The notes: a model not told the origin generated them from the letters alone. Counted from the stretch's first letter, positions 36,522-45,415 are shown. The stretch: 64,000 nucleotides of DNA from JBBITI01 sp963735055 (GCA_963735055.1 CAVTJN010000007.1:213906-277905); one strand, 5' to 3'. Made by a program: numbers and translations.

Positions 36522-37703
36522 ATGAAGATCACCAAGGTTGAATGCATCCCGATTTCGTTCCCCCGCCGGGTGCCGGGCGTGGAGGCCACCAAAGGCCAGG
36601 TCGGCATGCCCAGTCTATTCGTGAAGATACACACCGATGAGGGCATTGTGGGTATGGGCGAGACCGGGCATATCGCTGCCGACTACATCGGCAGCACCCA
36701 GGAGTCAAACTCGGCCATTATCGCCAATGTCTTCGCGCCCAAGATCCTGATCGGCGAGGATCCTTTCAACGTCGAGAAGATCATCGCCCGAATGGACGTG
36801 GAAACCAAGAACAACAACCAGGCAATCGATGTCGTAGATTCAGCCCTTTACGACATCATGGGCAAGAAGCTCGGCGTCCCCGTCTATCAACTCATCGGCG
36901 GTCTCTCCAATCCCAAAATCCCCTTAAGCCTGGTCATTTCCGGGGGGACGCCGGATCAGCTGGCCCAGCGGGCGGTGGAGGCCCTGAAAACCGGATTCCG
37001 GAGTGTGAAGCTGAAGGTGGGCCACATGTCCCGGACCACCGTTGAACAGGACGTGGCTAACCTCAAAGCGATCCGCGCAAACATCGGCTACGACGCCAGG
37101 CTGGCTATCGACGCCAACGGCGGCTGGGACTATTTTGAGGCCCTGGGCGCTCTAAAGAAGATGGAGCAATTCGGACTACTAATGGCAGAGCAGCCGGTGC
37201 CCTGGTGGGATATCGACGGCCTCGCCCGTTTGCGCCAGAAAGTCGGTACGCCGATATGCGCCGACGAATCGGCCACTGAGTTGAGTCACCTCATCGAGAT
37301 CATCGAGAAAGACGCTGCCGACATGCTCTTTATCAAACTGGCCAAGGTCGGTGGCATTCTCAAGGCGCAAAAATGGGTTTCCATCGCCCAGGCGGCCGAC
37401 CTGCCCGTAATGTGCGGATGCATGGGGGGCTCCGGGTTTGAGGCAGCACATCAGGGACACTTCCTCGCTGCCAGTTCGTGGATGGGCAGGTTTGAGCAGG
37501 AGAACCTGGGTCCGATGCTGATACACAACACGTTCAATACGGCGAGTCCGCGTATTTCTGATGACCTTTCGACGAACGTCCCGAGATACGAGGGCGGCTA
37601 CTTCTACCCACCGAGCGGGCCGGGCCTGGGAGTGGACCTCAACGAACCGGTGCTGGAAAAGCTGATCACCCCCGGCAAGAAGCCCGTGGTCATTGGCGAC
37701 TAG
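36522..37703 (+). CDS. Mandelate racemase/muconate lactonizing enzyme (enolase superfamily)
   Basis: A 393-aa enzyme with the capping domain and barrel motifs: VKLKVGHM (the K-x-K pair), LAIDANGGWD, AEQPVPWWD and CADESATELS giving the Asp/Glu/Glu Mg ligands, and a C-terminal GGSGFEAAHQGHFLAAS. It abstracts the alpha proton of a carboxylate, leading to racemisation, dehydration or cycloisomerisation. Acid-sugar dehydratase or lactonizing roles are possible. Same operon as SDR and AOR. Confidence 0.9.
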   Translation: MKITKVECIPISFPRRVPGVEATKGQVGMPSLFVKIHTDEGIVGMGETGHIAADYIGSTQESNSAIIANVFAPKILIGEDPFNVEKIIARMDVETKNNNQAIDVVDSALYDIMGKKLGVPVYQLIGGLSNPKIPLSLVISGGTPDQLAQRAVEALKTGFRSVKLKVGHMSRTTVEQDVANLKAIRANIGYDARLAIDANGGWDYFEALGALKKMEQFGLLMAEQPVPWWDIDGLARLRQKVGTPICADESATELSHLIEIIEKDAADMLFIKLAKVGGILKAQKWVSIAQAADLPVMCGCMGGSGFEAAHQGHFLAASSWMGRFEQENLGPMLIHNTFNTASPRISDDLSTNVPRYEGGYFYPPSGPGLGVDLNEPVLEKLITPGKKPVVIGD

Positions 37704-37790
37704 GCCGCGCCATTACAGATCCGCCCCGGACCAGGGACGCGGGAACCGGAGTTCAGTCCGTCAGATCAGACAAGAAGGAGGGTAACGGAA

Positions 37791-38234
37791 ATGAAGTACG
37801 ACCAGTTCATTGTCAACCCGCCCCATATGCAGATCCGAGCCGAGGCCGACGGCAGGGTGGTGTTCGACGGACTGATGGTCCGCTACGCGCAACTCGGCTA
37901 CAACATGACACTGGGCCATCAGTTTGTCACCAAACCGTTCCTCTCGAATAACCCCACCCACACCCACAATTTTCAGGAATTCCTGGCCTGGTACGGCGGC
38001 AACCCCAACGATCCGGATGACTTCGGAGCGGAGGTCGTGCTTTACATGGGCGAGGAACTGGAGAAACACGTCTTCACCCGACCGACGATTGTCTCCCTCC
38101 CTCCGGGATTTCCCCATTGTCCACTGGAAGTCACCAGGGTCGACCGGCCCATCGTCCAGATCGAGATCATGATGGTCGGTGAAGGCGGAACCAGGGAACC
38201 GTTTTTCGAGAAGGACAAAGGCAAGAAGCACTAG
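37791..38234 (+). CDS. Single-domain cupin-like protein 1
   Basis: A 147-aa protein with a cupin-type metal pattern: H-x-H-x4-E in THTHNFQEFLAW, and a later His in PPGFPHCPLEV. Between them lies NPDDxxDFGAEVVLYMGEEL-type sequence shared with the next gene and with the gene at 44909. It could bind a metal and a small acid or sense a ligand; the family is not recognised beyond the fold. AAGGAGG lies before the ATG. Lies between the enolase-superfamily enzyme and cupin 2. Confidence 0.75.
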   Translation: MKYDQFIVNPPHMQIRAEADGRVVFDGLMVRYAQLGYNMTLGHQFVTKPFLSNNPTHTHNFQEFLAWYGGNPNDPDDFGAEVVLYMGEELEKHVFTRPTIVSLPPGFPHCPLEVTRVDRPIVQIEIMMVGEGGTREPFFEKDKGKKH

Positions 38235-38253
38235 ACCGGAAATGGAGGGATAG

Positions 38254-39249
38254 ATGGGCAATTACGACAAGTATATCTGCACCGAACTCCACAAGAGACA
38301 CATGTTGCCCGGCCCGACTCCTCAGGAAAGGGACAAGCTCGCCGCTGAGGGCTTGAGGATCAGCATGGAGCATGTTCTGTGGATTGACGATGAAGTCATT
38401 CCCGGCGCCTACTATGGCGAATCTACCTGGATTTGGCCGATGTCCTACCCGAATCAGATATCACGGGAAGAACTGGCCAGGCGGACTTCGAACGCCCGGC
38501 CCATGTTTCCCCATGCCCACGACTTCCCCGAACTGCTGTCATGGTGGGGCACCGATCCCGACCACCCGGAAGACACCAGCGCCATGGGCATGATAATCGG
38601 GGACGAAGAGATCCCCCTGGACCGGAGCTGGGTGGCCTACATTCCCGCCGGCGTGAAGCACATGCCCACGCGACCCGCCGGCGGCAGAATCACCAGCAAG
38701 CCGGTCGTGCACTGGACCTCGGGACCGGGGGCGTACACCAGGGAGAAGGACGCCGCGGGTGGGGAGGGCGTCGACAAGACCACGGGATCGAAGGCGGGCG
38801 GCAGCGGGAACGCCGCCAACATTGTCTATGACTACAAACCCGGCCTCACGCGGCCGGCGTACATGGTCGACATTGACCCCGCCTACACACGGACCATGGC
38901 ATTTGTCGATGAGACGGTCGTTCCCGGAGCTGAGTTCGGCTGCGAGACGAGGTGGCTCCTCCCGGGCGACAAATCAGCAACCGGCCAGTTGATGATGAAG
39001 GCGCATACGCTGGACCACGGCACGTCCATTGTTTTCAACGGCATGAACTACGAGGACATCACCGATCTTTGCGCCGAGGTCGAGCTCTGGATCGGCGGGG
39101 AGAAGCACATCATCCGCAAGAGCTTCGGGGCGTACATTCCCCCCGGCGTGGCGCAGGGACCGATGATCATCCGGAACATCACCAGACAGGTGTTCTACAT
39201 GATGTCCTACCCGGTTGGCGAAGGTATCCGGAAATACCCGGGCCGATAG
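38254..39249 (+). CDS. Tandem two-domain cupin-like protein 2
   Basis: A 331-aa protein made of two copies of the domain in cupin 1. The first copy keeps the metal motif (HAHDFPELLSWWGTDPDHPE; AYIPAGVKHMP); the second (AHTLDHGTSIVFNGMNYEDI; AYIPPGVAQGP) lacks the clear H-x-H and the last His, so only one site may be active, as in bicupins with one degenerate half. A Gly/Ala-rich linker (residues about 165-190) joins the copies. Begins 19 bp after cupin 1. Confidence 0.75.
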   Translation: MGNYDKYICTELHKRHMLPGPTPQERDKLAAEGLRISMEHVLWIDDEVIPGAYYGESTWIWPMSYPNQISREELARRTSNARPMFPHAHDFPELLSWWGTDPDHPEDTSAMGMIIGDEEIPLDRSWVAYIPAGVKHMPTRPAGGRITSKPVVHWTSGPGAYTREKDAAGGEGVDKTTGSKAGGSGNAANIVYDYKPGLTRPAYMVDIDPAYTRTMAFVDETVVPGAEFGCETRWLLPGDKSATGQLMMKAHTLDHGTSIVFNGMNYEDITDLCAEVELWIGGEKHIIRKSFGAYIPPGVAQGPMIIRNITRQVFYMMSYPVGEGIRKYPGR

Positions 39250-39257
39250 CGCCGTCC

Positions 39258-39996
39258 TTACCCGTGGCCTTGAAGCTGAACTGGGCTCGCTCCGACACGG
39301 GCTCGTGTCGTGTACCCCGGTTCGCTGTCCTCTGCCGGCGTCTTTAGCTGACTGTCTCTTTTCGTTTTCCAACCAGGAAAGCCACTCCTGCAGACCATCT
39401 CCGGTCTTGCAGGAGACGGGAAATATCCGGACGTCGGGGTTAAGCCCGGTGACGACACTGTTGAATGCGACTGTATCGAAATCGGTGTAGGGCAAGAGAT
39501 CTATCTTGTTCAACAGCACCACGTCAACGTCGGCGAACATCGTGGGGTACTTCAACGGTTTGTCGTCGCCTTCGGGCACGCTGAGGAGCATCACTTTGCG
39601 GTGCTCACCCAGGGCAAACTCCGCCGGACAAATGAGGTTGCCCACATTCTCCACAAAGAGCAGGTCGATTTCTTCCAGTCGTAGATCGTGCAGAGCGTTG
39701 TCTACCATGTTGGCATCAAGGTGACAACCCCCGTTGGTGTTGATCTGGATCGCCGGGACCCCCGCCCGGTGCACTTTCTCGGCGTCCACGCTCGAAGCAA
39801 CGTCACCTTCGATGACGGCTATCCTCATCTTCGGTTTAAGGTTCCTGATTGTCTGGATGATGATGCTGGTCTTGCCCGCGCCGGGCGAAGACATGACATT
39901 GACTGCCAGGACTCCGTGCCGATCGAATTGCGCCCGGTTCTTCAGGGCAATGGCATCGTTGGCGCTGAGGATGTTCTTCAGGACCTTGATTTCCAT
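39258..39996 (-). CDS. hypB: Hydrogenase/urease nickel incorporation GTPase HypB
   Basis: A SIMIBI GTPase: VNVMSSPGAGKTSIIIQTIR (P-loop), VIEGDVASSVDAEKVH, NTNGGCHLDANMV, VENVGNLICPAEF, LLNKIDLLPY and SCKTGDGLQEWLSWLE. It loads nickel into [NiFe]-hydrogenases. The uninterrupted frame runs on to 38974 and would overlap the cupin 2 gene by 276 bp, with a C-terminus unlike any HypB. One extra base near 39390 would move it to a frame that stops at 39258, just clear of cupin 2, giving about 245 aa; I report that end as more likely. No hydrogenase gene is in the window. Confidence 0.82.
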
Positions 39997-40048
39997 TCAA
40001 TCAACCCCTACGCTGGGCGGTTCTCCCGTCCACTCCCGGGTGTATGGG

Positions 40049-40282
40049 CTAGAACCGCCCCTTCTTACCGGCATCGAGGTCCGATTCTTCAGATCGGTAT
40101 CGCCAGTACAGAGCCGCTATTCCGATAACAACTATGACATCGATGACGCAGATCACCACTCCCCAGAAACTCCGGCTGAATCCGGCGACCAGGGCGCTGC
40201 CGGCGAGGGCGATCACAATGACGAAGGGAAGACGCTCAGCCAGTCTATGCCAGAACCCCGGATCATAATCGTGTTGGAACAT
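40049..40282 (-). CDS. Small two-TM membrane protein of unknown function
   Basis: A 77-aa protein with two hydrophobic helices (FVIVIALAGSALVAGF and WGVVICVIDVIVVIGIAALY) and a charged tail (RYRSEESDLDAGKKGRF). The stop overlaps the first arm of a 10-bp inverted repeat at 40015-40060 (GGGCGGTTCT/AGAACCGCCC). No family recognised. Confidence 0.5.
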   Translation of the reverse strand: MFQHDYDPGFWHRLAERLPFVIVIALAGSALVAGFSRSFWGVVICVIDVIVVIGIAALYWRYRSEESDLDAGKKGRF

Positions 40283-40438
40283 CCAGCAACCCCCGGTACT
40301 TTTGGCCGTATTATATCTGCAACACGGGCCTGGTTCAATAGTATCCGTCGGGTAACAAAAGGGGCCATCGGACGCTGACGTTCTTCGGGCGGTGCCGGCC
40401 GGAACGGCCCGGCATGCCGGGAAATGGGGACGACTTAA

Positions 40439-40749
40439 CTATCCGGGGCGCGACAAAGGCCCGGGTATGGGCCGGGTCTCGGCAGTCCACTTCTTCTGCG
40501 GAACAAGTGTCTTGAAGAGCTGCACGCCTCTGGTCAGCGCCCGTTGATAGGACCTGGGCCGGTACCAGTCGGGGTTCAATAGTACGTTAGTACCGAGGGC
40601 GATGAGCAGCAGGCCGTCTGTCAGCAGTAGCGGAACCGTAACAAGCTGGATGGGGAAGCCTCGGGAGGCGTCGGAATGATCACCAAACCAAGGAGCATGA
40701 AGCCCGCCAGACAACCCAGGCATCCCAGTGCTGTTCTCGACAAGCGCAT
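40439..40749 (-). CDS. Possible small membrane protein, probably frameshifted
   Basis: The frame ending at 40439 encodes a hydrophobic helix (IQLVTVPLLLTDGLLLIALG) and a basic tail (YRPRSYQRALTRGVQLFKTL) but has no good N-terminus. ATG at 40749 in another frame gives MRLSRTALGCLGCLAGFML, a credible first TM segment behind GGGGTGATAG. Joining them needs one missing base near CTTCCCCATC (about 40655), giving about 103 aa. Unrecognised; tentative. Confidence 0.4.
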
Positions 40750-40895
40750 TTCTATCACCCCAGCCTGGTGTAGATTGGCATCCACGACCGTTCAATGGTC
40801 CCATAGTACTCGGGGGGCTTTCATGATAACGCCGTCTGCCTGTGTCACCGCCATCTGCAGAAAGGGCGGGTTACGGCCCGGGATGTTCCGAAAAT

Positions 40896-40927
40896 GATAG
40901 AGCCCGGCGGGACAACCGGGCTCTATC
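40896..40927. terminator. 12-bp hairpin GATAGAGCCCGG/CCGGGCTCTATC
   Basis: Perfect arms with an 8-nt loop. On the minus strand ATTTTC follows. No gene reads into it from nearby, so what it terminates is unclear. Confidence 0.55.
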
Positions 40928-41109
40928 GTGGGAGGGACATGAAAAAGAAATTGTGTGTAATGTCAATATAGCAAAGCAGTCTTCACACGGCATCCGTGAA
41001 AATACCCGAATATTCTGCAGTATTCTCCGTCATCCAGCAGGGAATACACGTGGGCGCGGCATTGCCCTTAGGTCGGTCAGGCCCGAAACAACCAGCCCGG
41101 GCCAACAAT

Positions 41110-41143
41110 GACAAAGCCCGGCGTCCTGGAACCGGGCTTTGTC
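41110..41143. terminator. 12-bp hairpin GACAAAGCCCGG/CCGGGCTTTGTC
   Basis: Perfect arms with a 10-nt loop. Shares the AGCCCGG core with the hairpin 200 bp away. The two bracket a short non-coding stretch. Confidence 0.55.
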
Positions 41144-41913
41144 CGGAGGAATAATAAGAGAGATGGTCTACCCTCCACACTAAACCAACAATGTTAGGGT
41201 CTTGTTAAGAAACGATCATTCTATGGGACGTCGTCAAAGCGAGAGGGCAGAGATGTTAGATCAGCACGAAGTTTAAACTGGCGACCCCGAGGGGCTTCGC
41301 GACCCCATGTTAGACTTCCGAATGACTTGTTCCCAATACAAGCTCCCTCATGCCTAGTCATACCGCATAGATCCAATCAGAAACTGGCACCGAGTCTCTG
41401 GACTGACCTTAAGGAGGAACACAAGAGCAGAAGCCTTCGGCAGCTGTCACGTGAATATCGTGTCTCTCGATCGTCCAGGCACGTCGGATTAAGATCTTTC
41501 GGGTTAAACAAGATGGCTTTGTGTAGGGTAGAACCGACTGAGAGTAACCAACGCGCCTGGCGAGTTCTGTTGACATCGCGCTAGCTTCCTCCAAACATAA
41601 CCCTATGCCAGGCATCGGGCTCAATGCTTCTGCCATGTTCATAGACGACGTTGGAGTGATGAGCGACCCCGGTCTCCGCCGGAGCATTTCACATGCCTCG
41701 AGCAGCTGCCGCCATGATCCTCTGCAATGTAGATACGCGACAATTCTCGGAGGAATATTCTTCAACATGTTGCTGTCCGCAACCACGTCTGTTTCGTTTC
41801 GTCAGGTGGTACTGCGGTCATAACCAAACCGAGCCCGTCGCCCGCAGGAACCAGCTACGGCTGGACTCCTTGCCGGTCCACACTAGATAAGCCACACGGG
41901 ATACCGCAACCTG

Positions 41914-43743
41914 CTATCTTCTACCGGTCGCCTTCTCCTTCATGTCCTGGTCGATCCATGCCCAGTTTGTCCATTTGTATTCAGTGTCATAGCCGATGCT
42001 GTATTCGCCGTGGTAGTTCTTCAACCATGGCCACCAGAAATGGTGCATGGGCGCATACTCGTACGGGATTGCCCAGACCTGATCCAGCGGGTACTTCACC
42101 CACTCTTTGTGCACGCGGTCGGCGGCAGCAATGTCAGTGAAGACGTACTTCTGCACTTCTGCCCATGCCGTTTCTGCCTTAGGGTCGCTAATGTAGCTGC
42201 CATTTGTGAAGCTGTTCCCGGTACAATACAGGAACTTATAGACGGCCCCGATAGGTCCCTGGCTCATGCATATCATTTCATCATAGGCCCTGGCCTGATA
42301 AAGAGAGCTGAAGACGGCGGTCTCCCTAGGATCGATGCTCAGTTCAACGCCCACCTTGGCCCACATGGTCTTGATTATTGAGAAGTAGTCCACATAAGTG
42401 GTAGGAATGGCCTGGCAGGTCATCTTCGTTTTAAAGCCGCCGGGATAGCCGGCTTCCTTCAGGAGGGCCTTGGCCTTCTCCGGGTTATAGACGTAGAGTT
42501 CCTTCACCGAGGCAGGTGCTTCCTCGAGAGATAGGTAGGCGCCTCCGTATTCCTTGAGATAGGGTATCGGCCAGGTCAGGATCTGTGCATCGCCGCCAAA
42601 GAAGTCCTTCTTCATAGCTTCAAAGTCGGTCGCCATCATCAGCGCTCGGCGAACGCGTACGTCTTTGAACGGCAGGTCCTGTTTGTCTATCCTCATGAAT
42701 ACGGCATTGGACCCGTCGGAAGAGTATTTCAGATACTGCAACTCCGGAGTCGTCTTCCTCAAAGAAGCGGCGTCTTCCCATTCAACTGCCGTGACGGAGT
42801 CGATCTTTGCTGTCCGCAAACCGGCAAATCGAGTCGAGGCGTCAGGTATGATCAGATACTTGACCCCATCAAGATAAGGCAGCTTGTTCCCTTTGCCCGG
42901 GCCAATGGGATCTGTGGCCCAGTAACCCGGGTTTCTGACCAAGGTGGCCGAACTGCCGGATACAAAATCCATGAGGATGAATGCCCCGGTGCCTACCGAT
43001 TTCCGCCAGTCGCTCATGTCGCCATACTTGTTCACCACCTCAGGCGGGACGATGCTGGCGAAGTCGCTAAAGAGGGTCCGTGCATCCTGGAATGTGTCTC
43101 TCGAAGTCTTGACGAGAACTGTCCACTTGTCCGGCGTGGTTATTGACAAAGAAGGGTCTTTCACCAGTCTGGGGTATTGCCGCGAGAACCAGGATCGTGG
43201 ATTCGTGCAGTACATGTTGAGCGTGAAGACCACGTCATCCGCCGTCAATTCCCGCCCGTTCACCAGCCGGCTGTATTCGCTGCCGGGACTGAGCGCCCAG
43301 TGAATTCCCTGGCGGATGTGGTAGATGAGAGTACCGACCTCGGGCATCTCCCAACTCTCGGCGATACAACCAGTTTTCAGATCGAACCGGTCAATGCCTC
43401 TCACCGCCCAATCTGTCTGTTTGGTGCCGGCTGATCCTTTGGTCCAGTCGCCGATCAGCAGTTCGTCGTTGGTGATATGGAGCGTGAGGGCGCCTGGATG
43501 GAAGCCGATGACCTCGTCGAAGTTCAGTATGTCCGCGCCCAGGGCAATATTTACGGACCCTCCGTATTTTGGCGCGTCAGCGGCGGGGGTTGTTGCTACC
43601 GGCTTCGTGCTGGTTGCCGGTGCTGGTTCAGTCTTGGTGATCGTCGGAGTTGAGGTGACACTCGGCGCCGGTTGGCCGCAGGACAGTAGGAGCAGGGCAG
43701 CGAATACCACAGCGGATAAGGTGCACACTATCTTCCTAGTCAT
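41914..43743 (-). CDS. Oligopeptide-type ABC substrate-binding lipoprotein 1
   Basis: A 609-aa SBP_bac_5 protein. Signal peptide and lipobox LLLLSCG, then a Pro/Thr/Ala linker. Body motifs: YGGSVNIALGADILNFDEVI, ELTADDVVFTLNMYCTNP, DVRVRRALMMATDFEAMKKD. ATG at 43743 follows AGGAGGGATGG. It is a close paralogue of the protein at 57038-58882; both share the NFDEV.GF opening and the C-terminal WAWIDQDMKEKATGRR-type tail. No permease or ATPase is next to it, so it probably uses a transporter elsewhere. Its promoter carries the shared palindrome. Confidence 0.88.
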   Translation of the reverse strand: MTRKIVCTLSAVVFAALLLLSCGQPAPSVTSTPTITKTEPAPATSTKPVATTPAADAPKYGGSVNIALGADILNFDEVIGFHPGALTLHITNDELLIGDWTKGSAGTKQTDWAVRGIDRFDLKTGCIAESWEMPEVGTLIYHIRQGIHWALSPGSEYSRLVNGRELTADDVVFTLNMYCTNPRSWFSRQYPRLVKDPSLSITTPDKWTVLVKTSRDTFQDARTLFSDFASIVPPEVVNKYGDMSDWRKSVGTGAFILMDFVSGSSATLVRNPGYWATDPIGPGKGNKLPYLDGVKYLIIPDASTRFAGLRTAKIDSVTAVEWEDAASLRKTTPELQYLKYSSDGSNAVFMRIDKQDLPFKDVRVRRALMMATDFEAMKKDFFGGDAQILTWPIPYLKEYGGAYLSLEEAPASVKELYVYNPEKAKALLKEAGYPGGFKTKMTCQAIPTTYVDYFSIIKTMWAKVGVELSIDPRETAVFSSLYQARAYDEMICMSQGPIGAVYKFLYCTGNSFTNGSYISDPKAETAWAEVQKYVFTDIAAADRVHKEWVKYPLDQVWAIPYEYAPMHHFWWPWLKNYHGEYSIGYDTEYKWTNWAWIDQDMKEKATGRR

Positions 43744-44017
43744 GGTCCATCCCTCCTGGGCCATTGGCCCGTCTTAACTGTTTTCCTCCTTAGGTTCCTG
43801 AGTTGAATACCTCCTGTACCGGGTTTGGAGCTATGGTGTTATACGTTGTGACTGTCTTGAGTCATGGCGTGCCCAGATGCAAATCGTTGTCCCGGAGCAT
43901 GTCCTCGAATGACGCGGAGCGGCAGCCTCCCATTTGACTGGTTGACGTTGGCACTCTACCCCCTCAGGCAGGGAACAAAACAGGTCGCGCGCCGTCCCTT
44001 GATTCAGAACCGGCGCG

Positions 44018-44067
44018 ATCATACCACACTCTTGCCGCAAATGTCAACATAGATGTCAGGCATGACG
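44018..44067 (-). promoter_or_regulatory. Promoter with 26-bp palindromic operator upstream of binding protein 1
   Basis: Minus strand: TTGACA (44047-44042), 18-bp spacer, TATGAT (44023-44018). The -35 is one arm of TGTCA-N5-GATGTC-N5-TGACG (plus strand 44042-44067), the same layout as at 61962-61987 and 63109-63134. The leader to the ATG at 43743 is about 270 nt. Confidence 0.7.
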
Positions 44068-44092
44068 TTACAGCGGATCCCCCGCGTGACAT

Positions 44093-44307
44093 GTGTCGAC
44101 CAACGCCTTATATGAAAGCTGGCCGGCTTTGCAGGAGATCGTGAAGCTGTCGCTTCAGCAATTAGGATTCCAGATAGGGCCATCTGCGGTGACTGACGAG
44201 TTCATAATTCAGATGGATGACAACGCGGCATGGTGGAGGTCAAAGGGAACACCAAGAGCGTCGCCAAAGACGACGTGGCTCAGCTAGTAGCTGATCTGAT
44301 GGAATGA
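44093..44307 (+). pseudogene. Fragment of a PD-(D/E)xK nuclease-like gene
   Basis: The first part reads LYESWPALQEIVKLSLQQLG and DEFIIQMDDNAA, then one missing base near 44229 leads to MVEVKGNTKSVAKDDVAQLV. The combination of a D in the FIIQMDD segment and VEVKG is the core of a restriction-endonuclease-like fold. The frame ends at a TGA (44305-44307) that is also the first three bases of the IS terminal repeat, so the gene was cut by the insertion. Its upstream half is also missing. Confidence 0.6.
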
Positions 44308-44728
44308 CCTGCCACCCCAAAGCTGAGCCACTTGTTGTGTTAGAGTGGCGAAAAAGAAGAAGGGGGTAGATCAATGGTCAGGAAGGGGTTCAAACCAGAA
44401 CAACATCATCGGCAAGCTGTGTGAGGTCGAGGTGATGCTGAGCCGGGGATCCAGGATGGGTGAAGCCAGCCGGAAGATCGGCGTCACCCTGGGAGAACGG
44501 CTATATCGACTCCTTCAACGGGAAGATGAGGGATGAACTACTGAACCGGGAACTGTTCACCACACTGACCGAGGCCAAGGTATTGATTGCCCGGTGGAGG
44601 AAGGTATACGATCAGGTCCGACCGCACAGCGCTCAGGCATACAAACACCAGCGCCTGAAGCGAGGTTGCTCCAAATACCAACTCTGTAGTTGGTTCCACT
44701 TTCGGGGGCAGGTCACGGGGGCAGGTCA
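44305..44728 (+). mobile_element. IS3-family insertion sequence remnant with terminal inverted repeats
   Basis: Left end TGACCTGCCACCCCAAAG and right end (minus strand) TGACCTGCCCCCGAAAGT match as imperfect terminal repeats; the outer CGGGGGCAGGTCA is duplicated in tandem at 44703-44728. Inside, IIGKLCEVEVMLSRGSRMGE with ASRKIGV is an OrfA start, and ENGYIDSFNGKMRDELLNRE with TLTEAKVLIARWRKVYDQVR is the OrfB C-terminus containing the last DDE glutamate region. The middle (end of OrfA and most of OrfB) is deleted, so it cannot move by itself. Confidence 0.82.
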
Positions 44729-44908
44729 CATTGACACCCACCGCGCATCGGGCTAAAATTCCAATGTCACTTGGTTTGTCCTGCCCCCCAATACATACGC
44801 ATTGAACGGCGAACATTCCATTGTGCTTTCAGATTGAAATCAAGCACTGATGTTCTCAAAAGCCACGTGTCATCATGTACTGGGATACTGAGCCAGAGGA
44901 GACGAAAA

Positions 44909-45347
44909 ATGGCTGAAAGAAAGTATGCGAAATACGTCCTCCAGGACCTGAGAATGCCCGGCGGCATGATGCCTTCCGCTGAGTATATGCAAAGAGCGAC
45001 AAAAGTGCTCTGGATGGACGCCGAAAACACTCCCGGGGCTTTCAACGTCAATGTCACTTGGCTCTGGAAAGCCACGGATTTCAACCACGACGAAGCCCAC
45101 AAGCACGACTATGATGAGGTCATAGGCTTCTTCGGCAGTAACCCGGACAGACCATATGATCTAGACGCTGAAGTGGAGTTCTGGCTTCGGTGATGAAGAA
45201 TACATCCTGACCAAGAGTACCCTGCTATTCATCCCGGAAGGACTGATTCACTGTCCGCTGAGAGTGCTGAGCGTCAGACAGCCGATATTCCACTTCACAG
45301 TCGTTCGCAACGGCACATACAAACAGAATCTGATTGAAGAGAAGTAA
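44909..45347 (+). pseudogene. Third cupin-like gene, frameshifted
   Basis: ATG at 44909 with GAGGAG opens MAERKYAKYVLQDLRMPGGM and continues through HKHDYDEVIGFFGSNPDRPY. The frame stops at 45191 after EVEFWLR, but one extra C at 45188 separates it from GDEEYILTKSTLLFIPEGLI and HCPLRVLSV in the next frame. Corrected, it is 145 aa, the size of cupin 1 (147 aa), with the same H-x-H-x4-E and late His. It lies alone on the plus strand among minus-strand genes. Confidence 0.75.
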
Positions 45348-45415
45348 TGGAACACGTGAAATACGACGAATACTTCACGTTGACCCCGTTGATCTGCCCC
45401 GCAAGGTCAGTCTAA
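45347..45415 (+). pseudogene. Truncated start of a fourth cupin-like gene
   Basis: An ATG overlapping the cupin 3 stop (TAATG) opens MEHVKYDEYFTLTPLICPAR and then stops. The opening resembles the starts of cupin 1 (MKYDQFIVNPPH) and cupin 2 (MGNYDKYICTEL). It is probably the remnant of a second cupin gene arranged as at 37.8-39.2 kb, lost when this region decayed. Confidence 0.45.

Larger units (their letters stand above)
40805..41913. other. About 1.1 kb without a convincing gene; contains an HTH-like relic
   Basis: Besides the two hairpins, the frame 41327-41584 (+) includes LKEEHKSRSLRQLSREYRVS preceded by AAGGAGG. That stretch resembles the start of a transposase or recombinase helix-turn-helix, but the rest of the frame does not continue any known protein. 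A partial match to the palindrome described at 61962-61987 (TGTCAATATAG) occurs at 40960. The region looks like decayed DNA. Confidence 0.4.

Noticed and set aside
38974..39257. C-terminal extension of HypB as a new domain.
   Set aside because: It is antisense to the conserved second half of cupin 2, so the sequence is constrained by the other strand.
40960..40985. A fourth possible copy of the palindrome (TGTCAATATAG).
   Set aside because: Only the left arm matches; the centre is GCAAAG and the right arm TTCAC. No -10 lies at the right distance on the minus strand.
41409..41786. A 125-aa minus-strand frame in the 41 kb gap.
   Set aside because: No ribosome site or recognisable motif; composition looks random.
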